Part shown: positions 31,099-38,788 of the stretch, piece by piece
Layout: every line of letters starts with the position of its first letter
Position numbering within the stretch: the first letter of the stretch is position 1
Source of the DNA: JAHFTW01 sp038046785
GTDB lineage: Archaea > Thermoplasmatota > E2 > JACPAO01 > JAHFTW01
Assembly (NCBI GenBank): GCA_038046785.1
Contig: JBBSVM010000005.1
Span: forward strand, 1-64,000
Length of the DNA: 64,000 nt
Direction of reading: 5' to 3'
Made by a program: the position numbers and the translations under genes
Notes under the pieces: generated by a model
Databases searched by the model: none
What the model was told of the DNA's origin: nothing
Seen by the model: only the letters and a program-made list of their open reading frames with translations

Positions 31099-32070
31099 AT
31101 GGCAGAAACGATGGTGTTCGACCCCGCCGGGTTTGTGGCGGAGCAGGTCGCCGCAGTGCGCAAGCAGGTCGGCTCCCGCATCGCCGTCATCGCCGTCTCC
31201 GGCGGCGTGGACTCCACCATCGCCGCCGCCATCGTCCACGAAGCCATCGGCAAGCAGCTGCACGCCGTCTACGTCGACACCGGCTTCATGCGCAAAGGCG
31301 AGTCCGCAGAGGTCGAGGCGATGTACAAGCGCATGGGGCTCAACCTCACCGTCGTCCACGCGGGCCCCGAATACTTCGAGGCACTCAAGGGCGTCACCGA
31401 GCCCGAGCAGAAGCGCAAAATCATCGGCGAGAAGTTCATCCGCATCTTCGAGCGCGAGTCGAAGAAGACTGGCGCCACCGTGCTCGTCCAGGGCACCATC
31501 GCTCCCGACTGGATCGAGTCGGGCGGCGGCAAGCGCGACACCATCAAGTCACACCACAACGTCGGCGGCCTGCCCAAAGACATGAAGCTGGAGCTGTGCG
31601 AGCCGCTCTACCACCTCTACAAGGACGAAGTGCGCTCGGTCGCCCGCCACCTCAAGGTCGAGGTCGCCGAGCGCCAACCGTTCCCCGGCCCCGGCCTCGC
31701 CGTCCGCGTCATCGGCCTCTTGACGCCGGAGCGGGTGCAGATTGCCCGCGAAGCGTGCGATGTCGTCGAGCGCGAAATTCAGGCCGCGGCCAAAGCGGGC
31801 AAAATGGAGATTCCCTGGCAGTACTTCGCCGTCTTGACGAACACGCCCACGGTCGGTGTCCAGGGGGACCTGCGCGCTTACGGCGAGACCGTCGGTGTCC
31901 GTGCCGTTGCGAGTTTCGATGCGATGACGGCGACCGCCGTCCCGGTCCCGCACGACGTCCTGGCGCGCATCGCCCGCGGCATCACAAACCACCCCGGCTT
32001 GAAGGACAAGGTCAACCGGGTCGTGTACGACATCACCGACAAGCCGCCGGCGACTGTCGAATGGGAGTGA
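31099..32070 (+). CDS. guaAB: GMP synthase ATP-pyrophosphatase subunit (GuaA subunit B)
   Basis: Stand-alone ATP-PPase subunit of the archaeal two-subunit GMP synthetase, 323 aa. AVIAVSGGVDSTIAAAIVHE is the PP-loop; VLVQGTIAPDWIESGG, KSHHNVGGLPKDMKLELCEP, RQPFPGPGLAVRVIG and NRVVYDITDKPPATVEWE are diagnostic of the synthase and dimerisation domains. No glutaminase domain is fused, so the amidotransferase subunit must be elsewhere. ATG 31099 starts the conserved N-terminus. Confidence 0.95.
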   Translation: MAETMVFDPAGFVAEQVAAVRKQVGSRIAVIAVSGGVDSTIAAAIVHEAIGKQLHAVYVDTGFMRKGESAEVEAMYKRMGLNLTVVHAGPEYFEALKGVTEPEQKRKIIGEKFIRIFERESKKTGATVLVQGTIAPDWIESGGGKRDTIKSHHNVGGLPKDMKLELCEPLYHLYKDEVRSVARHLKVEVAERQPFPGPGLAVRVIGLLTPERVQIAREACDVVEREIQAAAKAGKMEIPWQYFAVLTNTPTVGVQGDLRAYGETVGVRAVASFDAMTATAVPVPHDVLARIARGITNHPGLKDKVNRVVYDITDKPPATVEWE

Positions 32071-32190
32071 GCGAAGCGAACTCCATTCGAGTCGCCGGCC
32101 GGGTCTCCGGCTGCGCGTAAGCGCGGCCGGAGGCACCAGGCAGCCGTAGCAGCCGCTGCCGCGAAGCCCCGCAACGGTCGAATGGGAGTG
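32056..32190. repeat. 14-bp direct repeat enclosing a hairpin-rich segment at the guaA 3' end
   Basis: GTCGAATGGGAGTG occurs at 32056-32069 (last guaA codons) and again at 32177-32190, 121 bp apart. Between them are a stem of GAATGG(G)AGT with ACTCCATTC around GCGAAGC, and CCGGCTGCGC-GTAA-GCGCGGCCGG. The layout looks like an inserted hairpin element with a target duplication, or a partial duplication of the guaA end. No transposase is near. Confidence 0.5.
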
Positions 32191-32205
32191 CGACGTCTCC
32201 GCCGC

Positions 32206-32634
32206 TCACCCAACCGCAGATGCCGCAGATGGCGCAGACCAGTCGTTGGGCGCGCGGAGGACAATCCGCTTCCACTCCAAACGGGGGGCCCCGAAGTTCA
32301 GGAGGAGGCCGACCGGGTTGCAGGTTGCTTTGAGGTAATTCAAGACCTGAGCCGAATCGACCTCGCAGAGGGCGACATGAGCCTTCAACTCGACAATCAA
32401 CGATTCATGGCAAAACAGGTCGGGTCGGAACGTGCCGCGCAAAGGTTGACCCTTGTAGGAGAGCAGGAGCGGGACCTGGGGCTCGAACGGGATGTTGCGC
32501 AAGGCCAGCTCGATTTCGAGAGATTCCTGGTACACGCTTTCCAAGAACCCCGGCCCCAACGTCGCATGGACCTCCATGGCTGCCCCAATGACACCGTAGG
32601 TCCGGGGGTCCCTTGTCTGCGGAATCTGCGCCAT
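32206..32634 (-). CDS. GxxExxY protein (PD-(D/E)XK nuclease-like)
   Basis: A 142-aa member of the GxxExxY family: LGPGFLESVYQESLEIEL supplies the naming motif; the nuclease-like core has RPDLFCHESLIVELKAHVAL (D...ELK) and QVLNYLKATCNPVGLLLNFG. Its function is unknown; a PD-(D/E)XK fold is predicted for the family. ATG 32634 is used because upstream codons run into unrelated DNA; a longer frame to 32769 would cover the PCNA promoter. Both gene ends are formed by inverted copies of a GCAGAT-rich repeat, so it looks like a transferred cassette. Confidence 0.88.
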   Translation of the reverse strand: MAQIPQTRDPRTYGVIGAAMEVHATLGPGFLESVYQESLEIELALRNIPFEPQVPLLLSYKGQPLRGTFRPDLFCHESLIVELKAHVALCEVDSAQVLNYLKATCNPVGLLLNFGAPRLEWKRIVLRAPNDWSAPSAASAVG

Positions 32635-32640
32635 CTGCGG
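32223..32640. mobile_element. 16-bp inverted repeats bracketing the GxxExxY gene
   Basis: CCGCAGATGGCGCAGA at 32223-32238 is matched by its exact reverse complement at 32625-32640, at the 3' and 5' ends of the GxxExxY gene respectively. Each copy extends into further GCAGAT-type units (CCGCAGATGCCGCAGATGG on one side, ATTCCGCAGA on the other). The gene plus repeats spans 418 bp with no transposase. This suggests a non-autonomous cassette; related repeats occur at the priL/priS junction. Confidence 0.5.
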
Positions 32641-32739
32641 TTCGTCGGGCACGAAGGTTTGCACGCCATGAATCCAGAAGTCGAGAGCGGACACGCCTTG
32701 GCCTGTCCATCCGAACCAAAGGTTCCGCGTTTCCTCACG

Positions 32740-32745
32740 CTTAAA
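32740..32745 (+). promoter_or_regulatory. TATA element of the PCNA gene
   Basis: CTTAAA at 32740-32745 predicts initiation near 32767 and a 17-nt leader with GGTG 6 nt before the ATG of the clamp gene. Confidence 0.5.
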
Positions 32746-32783
32746 GCCCGTCCTTCTTTGGCGAAGCAAAGCCCGGTGTCCTC

Positions 32784-33521
32784 ATGTTCAAGGCAAAAGT
32801 CAAGGCGGACGTGCTGAAGACCATCCTGGACGCTGTCTCGACCCTTGTCGACGAGGCCAAGATCCACGTTACGCCCGAGGGGCTCTCCCTCAAGGCGGTG
32901 GACCCTGCCCACGTCGCCATGGTGGACCTCTCGATTGGCAAGAAGGCGTTCGCCGAGTACAAGGCGACCGACCTCGACATGGGCGTCGACCTGGACAAGC
33001 TGAAGGACATCCTCAAGCTCGCCGGCTCGAGCGACCTCATCGACATCGAGTACAAGGAGGACGCGCACAAGCTCGTCTTCAAGATCGGCCACATCACGCG
33101 CCGCATGTCCCTCGTGGACACCGCCAACATGGGCGACCCCAAGGTCCCCAACCTCAGTCTCCCCAACCAAGTCGTCGTCCTTGCGAGCGAACTGCAGCAG
33201 GGCATCAAGGCCTCCGAAGCGGTCAGCGACCACATCGCCCTCGTCGCCGAGGGCAAAGTGTTCGAACTCATCGCAGAAGGCGACACCGACCAGTCGCACC
33301 TGCGCCTCGAGGGCGGCGAACTCATCAAAATCCAGGCGCCGCAGAAGTCGCGCAGCCTGTTCTCGCTCGATTACTTCAGCACGATGAGCAAGGTCGTGAA
33401 GCCGACCGACGCCGTGACGCTCAATCTCGGCACCGACTTCCCCGTGAAGATCGAGTTCAACATCGCCGACGGCAACGGCCACATCATCTACCTGCTCGCG
33501 CCCCGCATCGAATCGGAGTGA
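32784..33521 (+). CDS. pcn: DNA polymerase sliding clamp (PCNA)
   Basis: Trimeric processivity clamp, 245 aa. Two clamp repeats: MFKAKVKADVLKTILDAVST with VDPAHVAMVDLSIGKKAFAE, the interdomain connector MGDPKVPNLSLPNQVVVL, then YFSTMSKVVKPTDAVTLNLG and VKIEFNIADGNGHIIYLLAP with the C-terminal PIP-pocket residues IYLLAPRIE. A conserved archaeal single-copy gene, followed by lipoproteins and then the primase-GINS group. Confidence 0.96.
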   Translation: MFKAKVKADVLKTILDAVSTLVDEAKIHVTPEGLSLKAVDPAHVAMVDLSIGKKAFAEYKATDLDMGVDLDKLKDILKLAGSSDLIDIEYKEDAHKLVFKIGHITRRMSLVDTANMGDPKVPNLSLPNQVVVLASELQQGIKASEAVSDHIALVAEGKVFELIAEGDTDQSHLRLEGGELIKIQAPQKSRSLFSLDYFSTMSKVVKPTDAVTLNLGTDFPVKIEFNIADGNGHIIYLLAPRIESE

Positions 33522-33526
33522 GGCCC

Positions 33527-33937
33527 GTGCGCGGCGTCGCAGTCGTCGCCGTGATTGCGCTGGCCCTTCTCGCCGGCTGCTCCGAGTACAGCGACCGCGA
33601 CCGCGCGCCCGACGGCCACTTCGTCCGCTACTTCTGGGGCAACAGCATTGAGAACTGCACGAACGGCGACTGCAAGTACGGCACCAACCAGCGGACCGCC
33701 TCGGAATTCCTGCCCTGCTCGGTCGAGCCAACATTGAGTTGGGACGTCAAGAACTGGAAGCACGGCACCATCAGCGTCCGCGTCCTCGACGACCAAGGCA
33801 CACAGGCCGCTTCGCACACCGTCGCCGGCGACGGCAAAGGCTTCAAGGCCGCCCGCGGCACGCCGTGGGGTTGGACGCTCGAGGTTGCCACGCACAACGC
33901 CAACGGGCAGGCCGACATCCGCTTGACCTGTGACTGA
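33527..33937 (+). CDS. Small lipoprotein, unknown
   Basis: A 136-aa lipoprotein with VRGVAVVAVIALALLAGCSE (lipobox LAGC). A GTG at 33518 overlapping the PCNA stop would add three residues. The mature domain has four cysteines (SIENCTNGDCKYG, EFLPCSVEP, RLTCD) and beta strands (TISVRVLDDQGTQAASHTVA), compatible with a disulfide-stabilised extracellular fold. Confidence 0.75.
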   Translation: MRGVAVVAVIALALLAGCSEYSDRDRAPDGHFVRYFWGNSIENCTNGDCKYGTNQRTASEFLPCSVEPTLSWDVKNWKHGTISVRVLDDQGTQAASHTVAGDGKGFKAARGTPWGWTLEVATHNANGQADIRLTCD

Positions 33938-33989
33938 GGTGCTGCGCAAACCTCAAGGCCCCGAAGCCAAGTTGCCCGCAGTGGTTGCC

Positions 33990-34418
33990 ATGCTCCCATC
34001 CCGCGCTCTCATCGTTTGCCTTGCTCTCCTCGTCCCGCTCCTCTCCGGCTGCGCGCAGGACGCCGTCAGCAACCAGACCGACCACTTCAGTTACAGCGGC
34101 CAGGTCGCTGGCCTCTCCGACACCAAGACCTACACCTGGCAGACGACCGGCACCAAGGCCGCCGTGAGTTGGGGCGGCCAGTCGTCGCAGGGCACCTTCA
34201 CGCTCACCATCCAGGACGCCAACGGCAAGCAGCTCTACAGCAAGTCCATCGGCGGGACCAGCCAGGGCGGAGTCCACGAGAACACCGCGACCGGAGTCGC
34301 CGGCGAGTGGAAGGTCACCCTTGCTTTCAAGGGGTTCACCGGCCAGATGGGGCTCAGCCTCAACGTCAACGGATCTCCCGGCGGCACCTACTGCCCGCCG
34401 GCGGTCCCGGGTTGCTGA
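33990..34418 (+). CDS. Lipoprotein, paralogue of the next gene
   Basis: A 142-aa lipoprotein: MLPSRALIVCLALLVPLLSG with Cys21, then NQTDHFSYSGQVAGLSDTKT, AAVSWGGQSSQGTFTLTIQD and GEWKVTLAFKGFTGQMGLSL. It aligns along its length with the following gene (NQADQFAYGG..., WTVEVSFTDFTGLMGVS), so the two are tandem duplicates. ATG 33990 is taken as start; CCTCAAGG is about 35 nt upstream. A beta-sandwich of one domain is likely. Confidence 0.77.
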   Translation: MLPSRALIVCLALLVPLLSGCAQDAVSNQTDHFSYSGQVAGLSDTKTYTWQTTGTKAAVSWGGQSSQGTFTLTIQDANGKQLYSKSIGGTSQGGVHENTATGVAGEWKVTLAFKGFTGQMGLSLNVNGSPGGTYCPPAVPGC

Positions 34419-34478
34419 CGCTTCGTCGATACATCCATCCTCCAAACCTTCAAGTGCCTCGCACCCGGTGACTGGGGC

Positions 34479-34946
34479 ATGGTGTGGAGTCGCTTTGCCA
34501 TTCCTCTCTTCGTCGTCGGTCTCTCTGGCTGCCTCGCGGGTCTCGACGGCTTGGAGCAGGTGACGAACCAGGCAGACCAGTTTGCCTATGGCGGCTCCTT
34601 CTCGGACAAGTCGGGAAGCAAGACGTTTGACTGGGCGATGAGCGGCACCATCGCCGCCGTCAACTGGGGCACCGCCAATGTCGAGTCCGGCTCGGTGCGC
34701 GTCACCGTGAAGGACGACGCCGGAAAAACGGTGTACGACGGCAAGCTTGCAAAGGGCGGCGTCACCGCGGCCGTCGCGGACGGCGTCGAGGGGTCGGGCG
34801 CAAGCAAGTACTCCAAGCCTGGAGCGGCGGGAACCTGGACCGTCGAGGTCTCCTTCACCGATTTCACGGGGCTCATGGGTGTTTCGGCGCAGAAGAAGGG
34901 CAAGGCGTACGACTCCAACGCCGCGGCCAGTGCCCCGCCGACCTGA
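34479..34946 (+). CDS. Lipoprotein, paralogue of the preceding gene
   Basis: A 155-aa lipoprotein: VWSRFAIPLFVVGLSGCLAG (lipobox LSGC). The domain contains SGSKTFDWAMSGTIAAVNWG, GSVRVTVKDDAGKTVYDGKL and AGTWTVEVSFTDFTGLMGVS. ACCTTCAAG is centred 28 nt before the ATG. Unknown function; membrane-anchored outside the cell. Confidence 0.77.
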   Translation: MVWSRFAIPLFVVGLSGCLAGLDGLEQVTNQADQFAYGGSFSDKSGSKTFDWAMSGTIAAVNWGTANVESGSVRVTVKDDAGKTVYDGKLAKGGVTAAVADGVEGSGASKYSKPGAAGTWTVEVSFTDFTGLMGVSAQKKGKAYDSNAAASAPPT

Positions 34947-34972
34947 AGTAGCCGCCCCCGCCTCGACCCGGC

Positions 34973-36061
34973 GTGGCCGACCTGGTCCGCCTCGCCCACT
35001 ACCCGTTCCTGCCGGAGGTGCGGGACGCGGTGCGAGCAAGCGGCATCCAAATTGCCGACCTTCTCGCCTCCCCGCTCTACGACGACGTGCGGGCGCGGGC
35101 GGTCGCACGGGTCGAAGGGGCGCTGGGCGACGGATGGGAGCGAATTCCCATCCTCGACGAGCGCTCGGCGCTCATGGAATTGCTTTCCATCCCGGTCTCC
35201 CGCATGCTGGTCGCAGCGCTTGGCGAACGAGTGCTTCTGGCGCGGCTTGCCGCCTGCGAAGCGCGGCCCGTCGGTGAGACACTGGCACGGCGCGGCACCC
35301 GTCCGGAGGAGTTGGCGGAGGCGGCTGCGGCGCTTGGGGTCGCCGTCGAGCAGGAGGGTGCGGGTTGGCGACTGCACATCAGCAGCTACCTTGCTGCCGC
35401 CCCCGCGATGACCGATTGGAAACTGGTCTTGCGCACCGTCGCCGCCGGCCACGTCATCCTCGAATCTGCCGAGCTCGCGCGGCTCCTCGCGGAAGCTCTG
35501 CAGCGACGCACGCTGGCGGAACTGGAAGCGCAGGCCAAGTCGCCGCTGCCCGATGCGATGCGCGCAGCGCTGGCGCCACTTGCCGATTCGCTCAAGCCCA
35601 AGCTCGAAGAGGCGAAGGCGAACTGGAGCACGGGCGACTTTGGCCCGGTGCGGCCGGAACTGTTCCCGCCATGCGTGCACGACATTTTCGAGTCCTTGAA
35701 GCGCAACGAGAACGTTCCGCACCACGGCCGCTTCGCGTTCGCCACCTTCCTGCACACGGTGGGATGGTCGAGCGAGCAAATTCTTGACTACCTCGCGGCG
35801 ACCCCCAACTTCGATCGCGAAAAATCGCGCTACCAAATCGAGCATGTCACGGGTGAGAAATCGGTCTCCGCCTACACGCCGCCCGGCTGTGCCACGATGC
35901 AGACGAATGGCGTCTGCCCGCTCGACAAGCGCGACGGATTGTGTTTCAAAATCAAGCATCCGCTGAGCTACTACCGCGCCAAGCTGCGCTCCAACCCGCC
36001 GCCGACGCCGCCCACGGGGTCGCAGATTCCGCAGATTGCGCAGAAAGGTGAGGCTGCTTGA
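34973..36061 (+). CDS. priL: DNA primase large subunit PriL
   Basis: Regulatory Fe-S subunit of archaeal primase (362 aa, GTG start; CTGAAGTAG is centred about 26 nt upstream). N-terminal MADLVRLAHYPFLPEVRDAV; C-terminal Fe-S domain with the four cysteines in LFPPCVHDIFES, TPPGCATMQTNGVCPLDKRD and GLCFKIKHPLSYYRAKL; FATFLHTVGWSSEQILDYL is conserved. The last 12 residues (QIPQIAQKGEAA) are encoded by a GCAGATT repeat and look foreign. The stop overlaps the priS TTG. Confidence 0.95.
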   Translation: MADLVRLAHYPFLPEVRDAVRASGIQIADLLASPLYDDVRARAVARVEGALGDGWERIPILDERSALMELLSIPVSRMLVAALGERVLLARLAACEARPVGETLARRGTRPEELAEAAAALGVAVEQEGAGWRLHISSYLAAAPAMTDWKLVLRTVAAGHVILESAELARLLAEALQRRTLAELEAQAKSPLPDAMRAALAPLADSLKPKLEEAKANWSTGDFGPVRPELFPPCVHDIFESLKRNENVPHHGRFAFATFLHTVGWSSEQILDYLAATPNFDREKSRYQIEHVTGEKSVSAYTPPGCATMQTNGVCPLDKRDGLCFKIKHPLSYYRAKLRSNPPPTPPTGSQIPQIAQKGEAA

Positions 36062-36103
36062 ACGTCGAGTCGGGGCAATCTGAGAAATCGGTGCAATCTG
36101 CGA
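36020..36103. repeat. GCAGATT-type inverted repeat across the priL/priS junction
   Basis: CGCAGATTCCGCAGATTGCG starts at 36021 (followed by CAGA to 36044) and GCAATCTGC lies at 36093-36101, the latter inverted relative to GCAGATTGC at 36031-36039; TCGCAGATT (36020) also pairs with AATCTGCGA (36095-36103). The repeat forms the C-terminal codons of priL and the first codons of priS, and resembles the units flanking the GxxExxY gene. Confidence 0.55.
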
Positions 36104-37401
36104 CTCCAGCGCCCAAGCCGCCGCAGCCCACCGAGTTCCCGCCCGCCGTCAAGACGACAATCGCGTGGCTCAACACCGCCTTCGCACACTGGTACCACAA
36201 CAATCCAATCCCGCTGCCGCACCGCTACGCCAAGCGCGAGTTCGGCTTCATGCAGTGGCCCGACCGGCCGGGCCCGCCGCCGTTTTTCCGCCACAAAGCG
36301 TTCCCCACCGCCGACGGCCTGCGCGACTACCTTGCTCGCGCCGGACCGCACTCCGCTTACTACTCGACCGCGTACTACAACCGCCCCGGCGAGATGAAAA
36401 TGCTCGACAAGCAGTGGCTTGGCGCGGAGCTCATCTTCGACTTGGACGCCGACCATCTTGCCGAGGCGGAGGCGGCCAAGGCGGCGGGCCACGAGATGCC
36501 GCTGGCCGACCAGTTGCGCATTGTCAAAACGCAGTTCAAGCGGCTTCTCGACGAATTCTTGTTCGGCGACTTCGGCCTCGGCGAGAAAGATGTCTGGATC
36601 ACCTTCTCCGGCGGCCGCGGCTACCACGCCCACGTCGTTGAAGAGCGCCTCATGCAGCTCGATTCGCGCGGCCGGCGTGAGATTGTGGACTACGTCACCG
36701 GAAAGTTTCCAGCCGAGCGCGGCAAGGAATCCCCCGACCTGTCGCGCCTCATCACGGAACGCACCGTGCACGTCGAGGGGCGCGGCAAGTTCGTCAAGAA
36801 AACGACGCAGGAGACAATGGCCCCCGCCGACGCTCCGGGCTGGCCCGGCCGCATCACGCGGACCCTTGTCGGCACGCTGCGCACGAACGTGCTCGAGGCT
36901 CCCGACAAGCGCACGGCAAAGAAGTGGCTCACCGCCATGGATGGCATCGGCCCCGACTCCGCCGAGAAGTTCGTCGACAAGTTCGACGAGCGCGCCCTCG
37001 AGCGCATCGCGGCCGGCTACATGGACCAAGGCAAGGTCGTGCGCCGCGTCATCCACAACGTCCTGCAACAGGCAACCCTTCCGTTTGCCAAAGGTGAGAC
37101 CGACGAGCCGGTCACCGCCGACACGAAGCGGCTCATCCGTCTGCCCGGCAGCCTGCATGGCAAGTCGGGGCTCTGCGTCATCACCCTGACGCGCGACACG
37201 CTCGACGGTTTCGAGCCACTGCGCGACGCCGTCGCCTTCGGCTCCAATCCCGTGCGCATCAACCCCCGGAAAGACGCCGAGGTGACGTTGGGGGGCGAGC
37301 GCGTCGCGGTCAAGGCCGGTGAGATTGTCGAGGTGCCAGAGCGGCACGCCGTCTTCTGGCTGGCGCGTCAGGGCGGCACGATCGCCCCCGCCAACGGTTA
37401 A
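36058..37401 (+). CDS. priS: DNA primase small catalytic subunit PriS
   Basis: Catalytic primase subunit (447 aa, TTG overlapping the priL stop). Metal-binding acidic pair in GAELIFDLDADHLAEAE, nucleotide site WITFSGGRGYHAHVVEE, and DTKRLIRLPGSLHGKSGLCV are all present. The family usually starts near FLNTAFAHWYHNNPIPLPHR-like sequence; the first 30 residues (SGQSEKSVQSATPAPKPPQP) are low-complexity and come from the repeat at the junction. An insert around 270-320 (APDKRTAKKWLTAMDGIGPD) resembles the HhH-like insert of some archaeal PriS. Confidence 0.95.
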   Translation: MNVESGQSEKSVQSATPAPKPPQPTEFPPAVKTTIAWLNTAFAHWYHNNPIPLPHRYAKREFGFMQWPDRPGPPPFFRHKAFPTADGLRDYLARAGPHSAYYSTAYYNRPGEMKMLDKQWLGAELIFDLDADHLAEAEAAKAAGHEMPLADQLRIVKTQFKRLLDEFLFGDFGLGEKDVWITFSGGRGYHAHVVEERLMQLDSRGRREIVDYVTGKFPAERGKESPDLSRLITERTVHVEGRGKFVKKTTQETMAPADAPGWPGRITRTLVGTLRTNVLEAPDKRTAKKWLTAMDGIGPDSAEKFVDKFDERALERIAAGYMDQGKVVRRVIHNVLQQATLPFAKGETDEPVTADTKRLIRLPGSLHGKSGLCVITLTRDTLDGFEPLRDAVAFGSNPVRINPRKDAEVTLGGERVAVKAGEIVEVPERHAVFWLARQGGTIAPANG

Positions 37402-37426
37402 GGCGACCTCGACCGTGGCCGGGGTG

Positions 37427-38131
37427 ATGGCGGAAGTCCTGGACGCAGTCTCCTACGAGCTGCTGCAGGACCTCCTTCGCTCCGAGCGGCGCAGCAACAA
37501 GCTGGTCGTCCTCGCCCCGCGCTTCTGGTCGCTGGCGCGCGAGTTTCTCGCCGCGAGCACCGCCGCGTTCCAGGCGGAGCAGGCCAAGGACCCCTTCGGC
37601 CGACCGGTGATGCTCCTCACCGACCGCGTCAAGAACGCCCGCCACGCCGCCGAATCGCTCTGGGCGCTGCGCGAGCGCAAACTCGCCATGCTGGCGCTCG
37701 CCGCCACCAAGGAGTCGAAGCGACCCGAAGGCATCACCCCCGACGAGGCGGCGCTCTACTCTCAGATGCTGAGCCTGCTTGAGGGGGCGCGCGTCGCGAC
37801 CTTCGGGGAGCTTCTCGCCACCCGCAGCCTCGCCCCGCCGCCGCTGGCGGTTCCCGGCCCACCCGCCCCGCCTCCGGCGGTGCAGATGCCCATCCTTGAG
37901 ACCCCCGCCTCGACTGCCGCCGCAGCGGGTCCTGTCCAGGTCCCCGCCGACACGCCTGCCGGCGCGCGCGCCGAACTGGTCACCATCCGGGCGCTTGGCG
38001 ACATCCCCCCCTTCGTCGGCCCCGACATGCAGACCTACCTGCTCAAGTCTGGCGACATCGCCACGGTGCCCCCCAGCATCGCGCAACTCCTGGTGCGGCG
38101 CAGCAAAGCCAGCATCATTCCCGCATCCTGA
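37427..38131 (+). CDS. Replication factor GINS subunit (Gins15/51 type)
   Basis: Component of the archaeal CMG-like helicase (234 aa). N-terminal helical A domain AEVLDAVSYELLQDLLRSER to LLEGARVATFGELLATR, a Pro/Ala-rich linker (about 135-180) and C-terminal B domain RALGDIPPFVGPDMQTYLLK, SGDIATVPPSIAQLLVRR, characteristic of archaeal Gins51. ATG 37427 is chosen; GTG 37415 in frame is an alternative. It follows priS by 25 nt, so primase and GINS are probably co-transcribed. Confidence 0.9.
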   Translation: MAEVLDAVSYELLQDLLRSERRSNKLVVLAPRFWSLAREFLAASTAAFQAEQAKDPFGRPVMLLTDRVKNARHAAESLWALRERKLAMLALAATKESKRPEGITPDEAALYSQMLSLLEGARVATFGELLATRSLAPPPLAVPGPPAPPPAVQMPILETPASTAAAAGPVQVPADTPAGARAELVTIRALGDIPPFVGPDMQTYLLKSGDIATVPPSIAQLLVRRSKASIIPAS

Positions 38132-38169
38132 GGCGAAGGCTCAAGAGGTTCCTACCAAGTCAACCAGCG

Positions 38170-38385
38170 ATGACTTCGCCAGGTCCAAACTGCGTCCGCT
38201 GCAGCTCGCCTGCGTTCACAGATGAGCCGTATCGGTTGCCCCGCAGCAGCCGGGTCGTCGACCTTGTGGCCTGCGTCCGCTGCGGCGCCGTCGTCGGACT
38301 CATCCCCAATCTGAACCCCGTTGACCGAGCGACATTGGTCCGGCCGCACCTGGATTGGGAGCCCGCCGCCCCGTCGCAGCCCTGA
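38170..38385 (+). CDS. Small zinc-ribbon protein
   Basis: A 71-aa protein with two CVRC pairs (NCVRCSSPAF near 8-17 and VACVRCGAVVG near 33-43), the arrangement of a zinc ribbon. CTCAAG is centred 27.5 nt before the ATG, supporting expression. It lies between GINS and a small helical protein. Role unknown; small archaeal ribbons are often nucleic-acid or ribosome associated, but this is not shown here. Confidence 0.65.
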   Translation: MTSPGPNCVRCSSPAFTDEPYRLPRSSRVVDLVACVRCGAVVGLIPNLNPVDRATLVRPHLDWEPAAPSQP

Positions 38386-38410
38386 AATCTCCCTCCAGGG
38401 TCCCCACATC

Positions 38411-38749
38411 GTGCCCGGCGACCGTGCCCCGTTCCGCAAGGCAGAGTTCAGCGACGAAGCGGCTGCCTCCGCGTACCGCAACGCACACGACTTGCGCGAG
38501 ATGTACACGCGCGAGAACACCGAGCGGCGCCGCATCGGCGCCCACACCCTGCGCCGCCACCTGACGGCCGCGCAGGACAAGGCGCTCACGGCGCGCATGA
38601 CGAAGCTGCGCGACGCCTTCGAGGTCGCCAACAACGACGACATCGTCCTCGCCTACTGCCAGGAACTCGTTGCGGCGGGCAAAGGAGCGGAACTGTCGCC
38701 GGTGCTCGTCGAAGCGGCCGCGAAATCGACGCTTCGACGACGCAGCTAA
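38411..38749 (+). CDS. Small helical protein, unknown
   Basis: A 112-aa charged, mainly helical protein from GTG 38411 (VPGDRAPFRKAEFSDEAAAS, ENTERRRIGAHTLRRHLTAA, TKLRDAFEVANNDDIVLAYC). CTGAAATC is centred about 25 nt upstream. No family recognised. Composition suggests a cytosolic, possibly nucleic-acid-associated protein near the replication genes. Confidence 0.65.
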   Translation: MPGDRAPFRKAEFSDEAAASAYRNAHDLREMYTRENTERRRIGAHTLRRHLTAAQDKALTARMTKLRDAFEVANNDDIVLAYCQELVAAGKGAELSPVLVEAAAKSTLRRRS

Positions 38750-38788
38750 CGCGGCAAAGCGTATCGTTTCGCCCGCTGCGTCCTGGGC

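Noticed and set aside
32635..32769. Longer GxxExxY protein starting at 32769
   Set aside because: The added residues would be encoded across the PCNA promoter and lack family similarity; the family begins close to the ATG at 32634.
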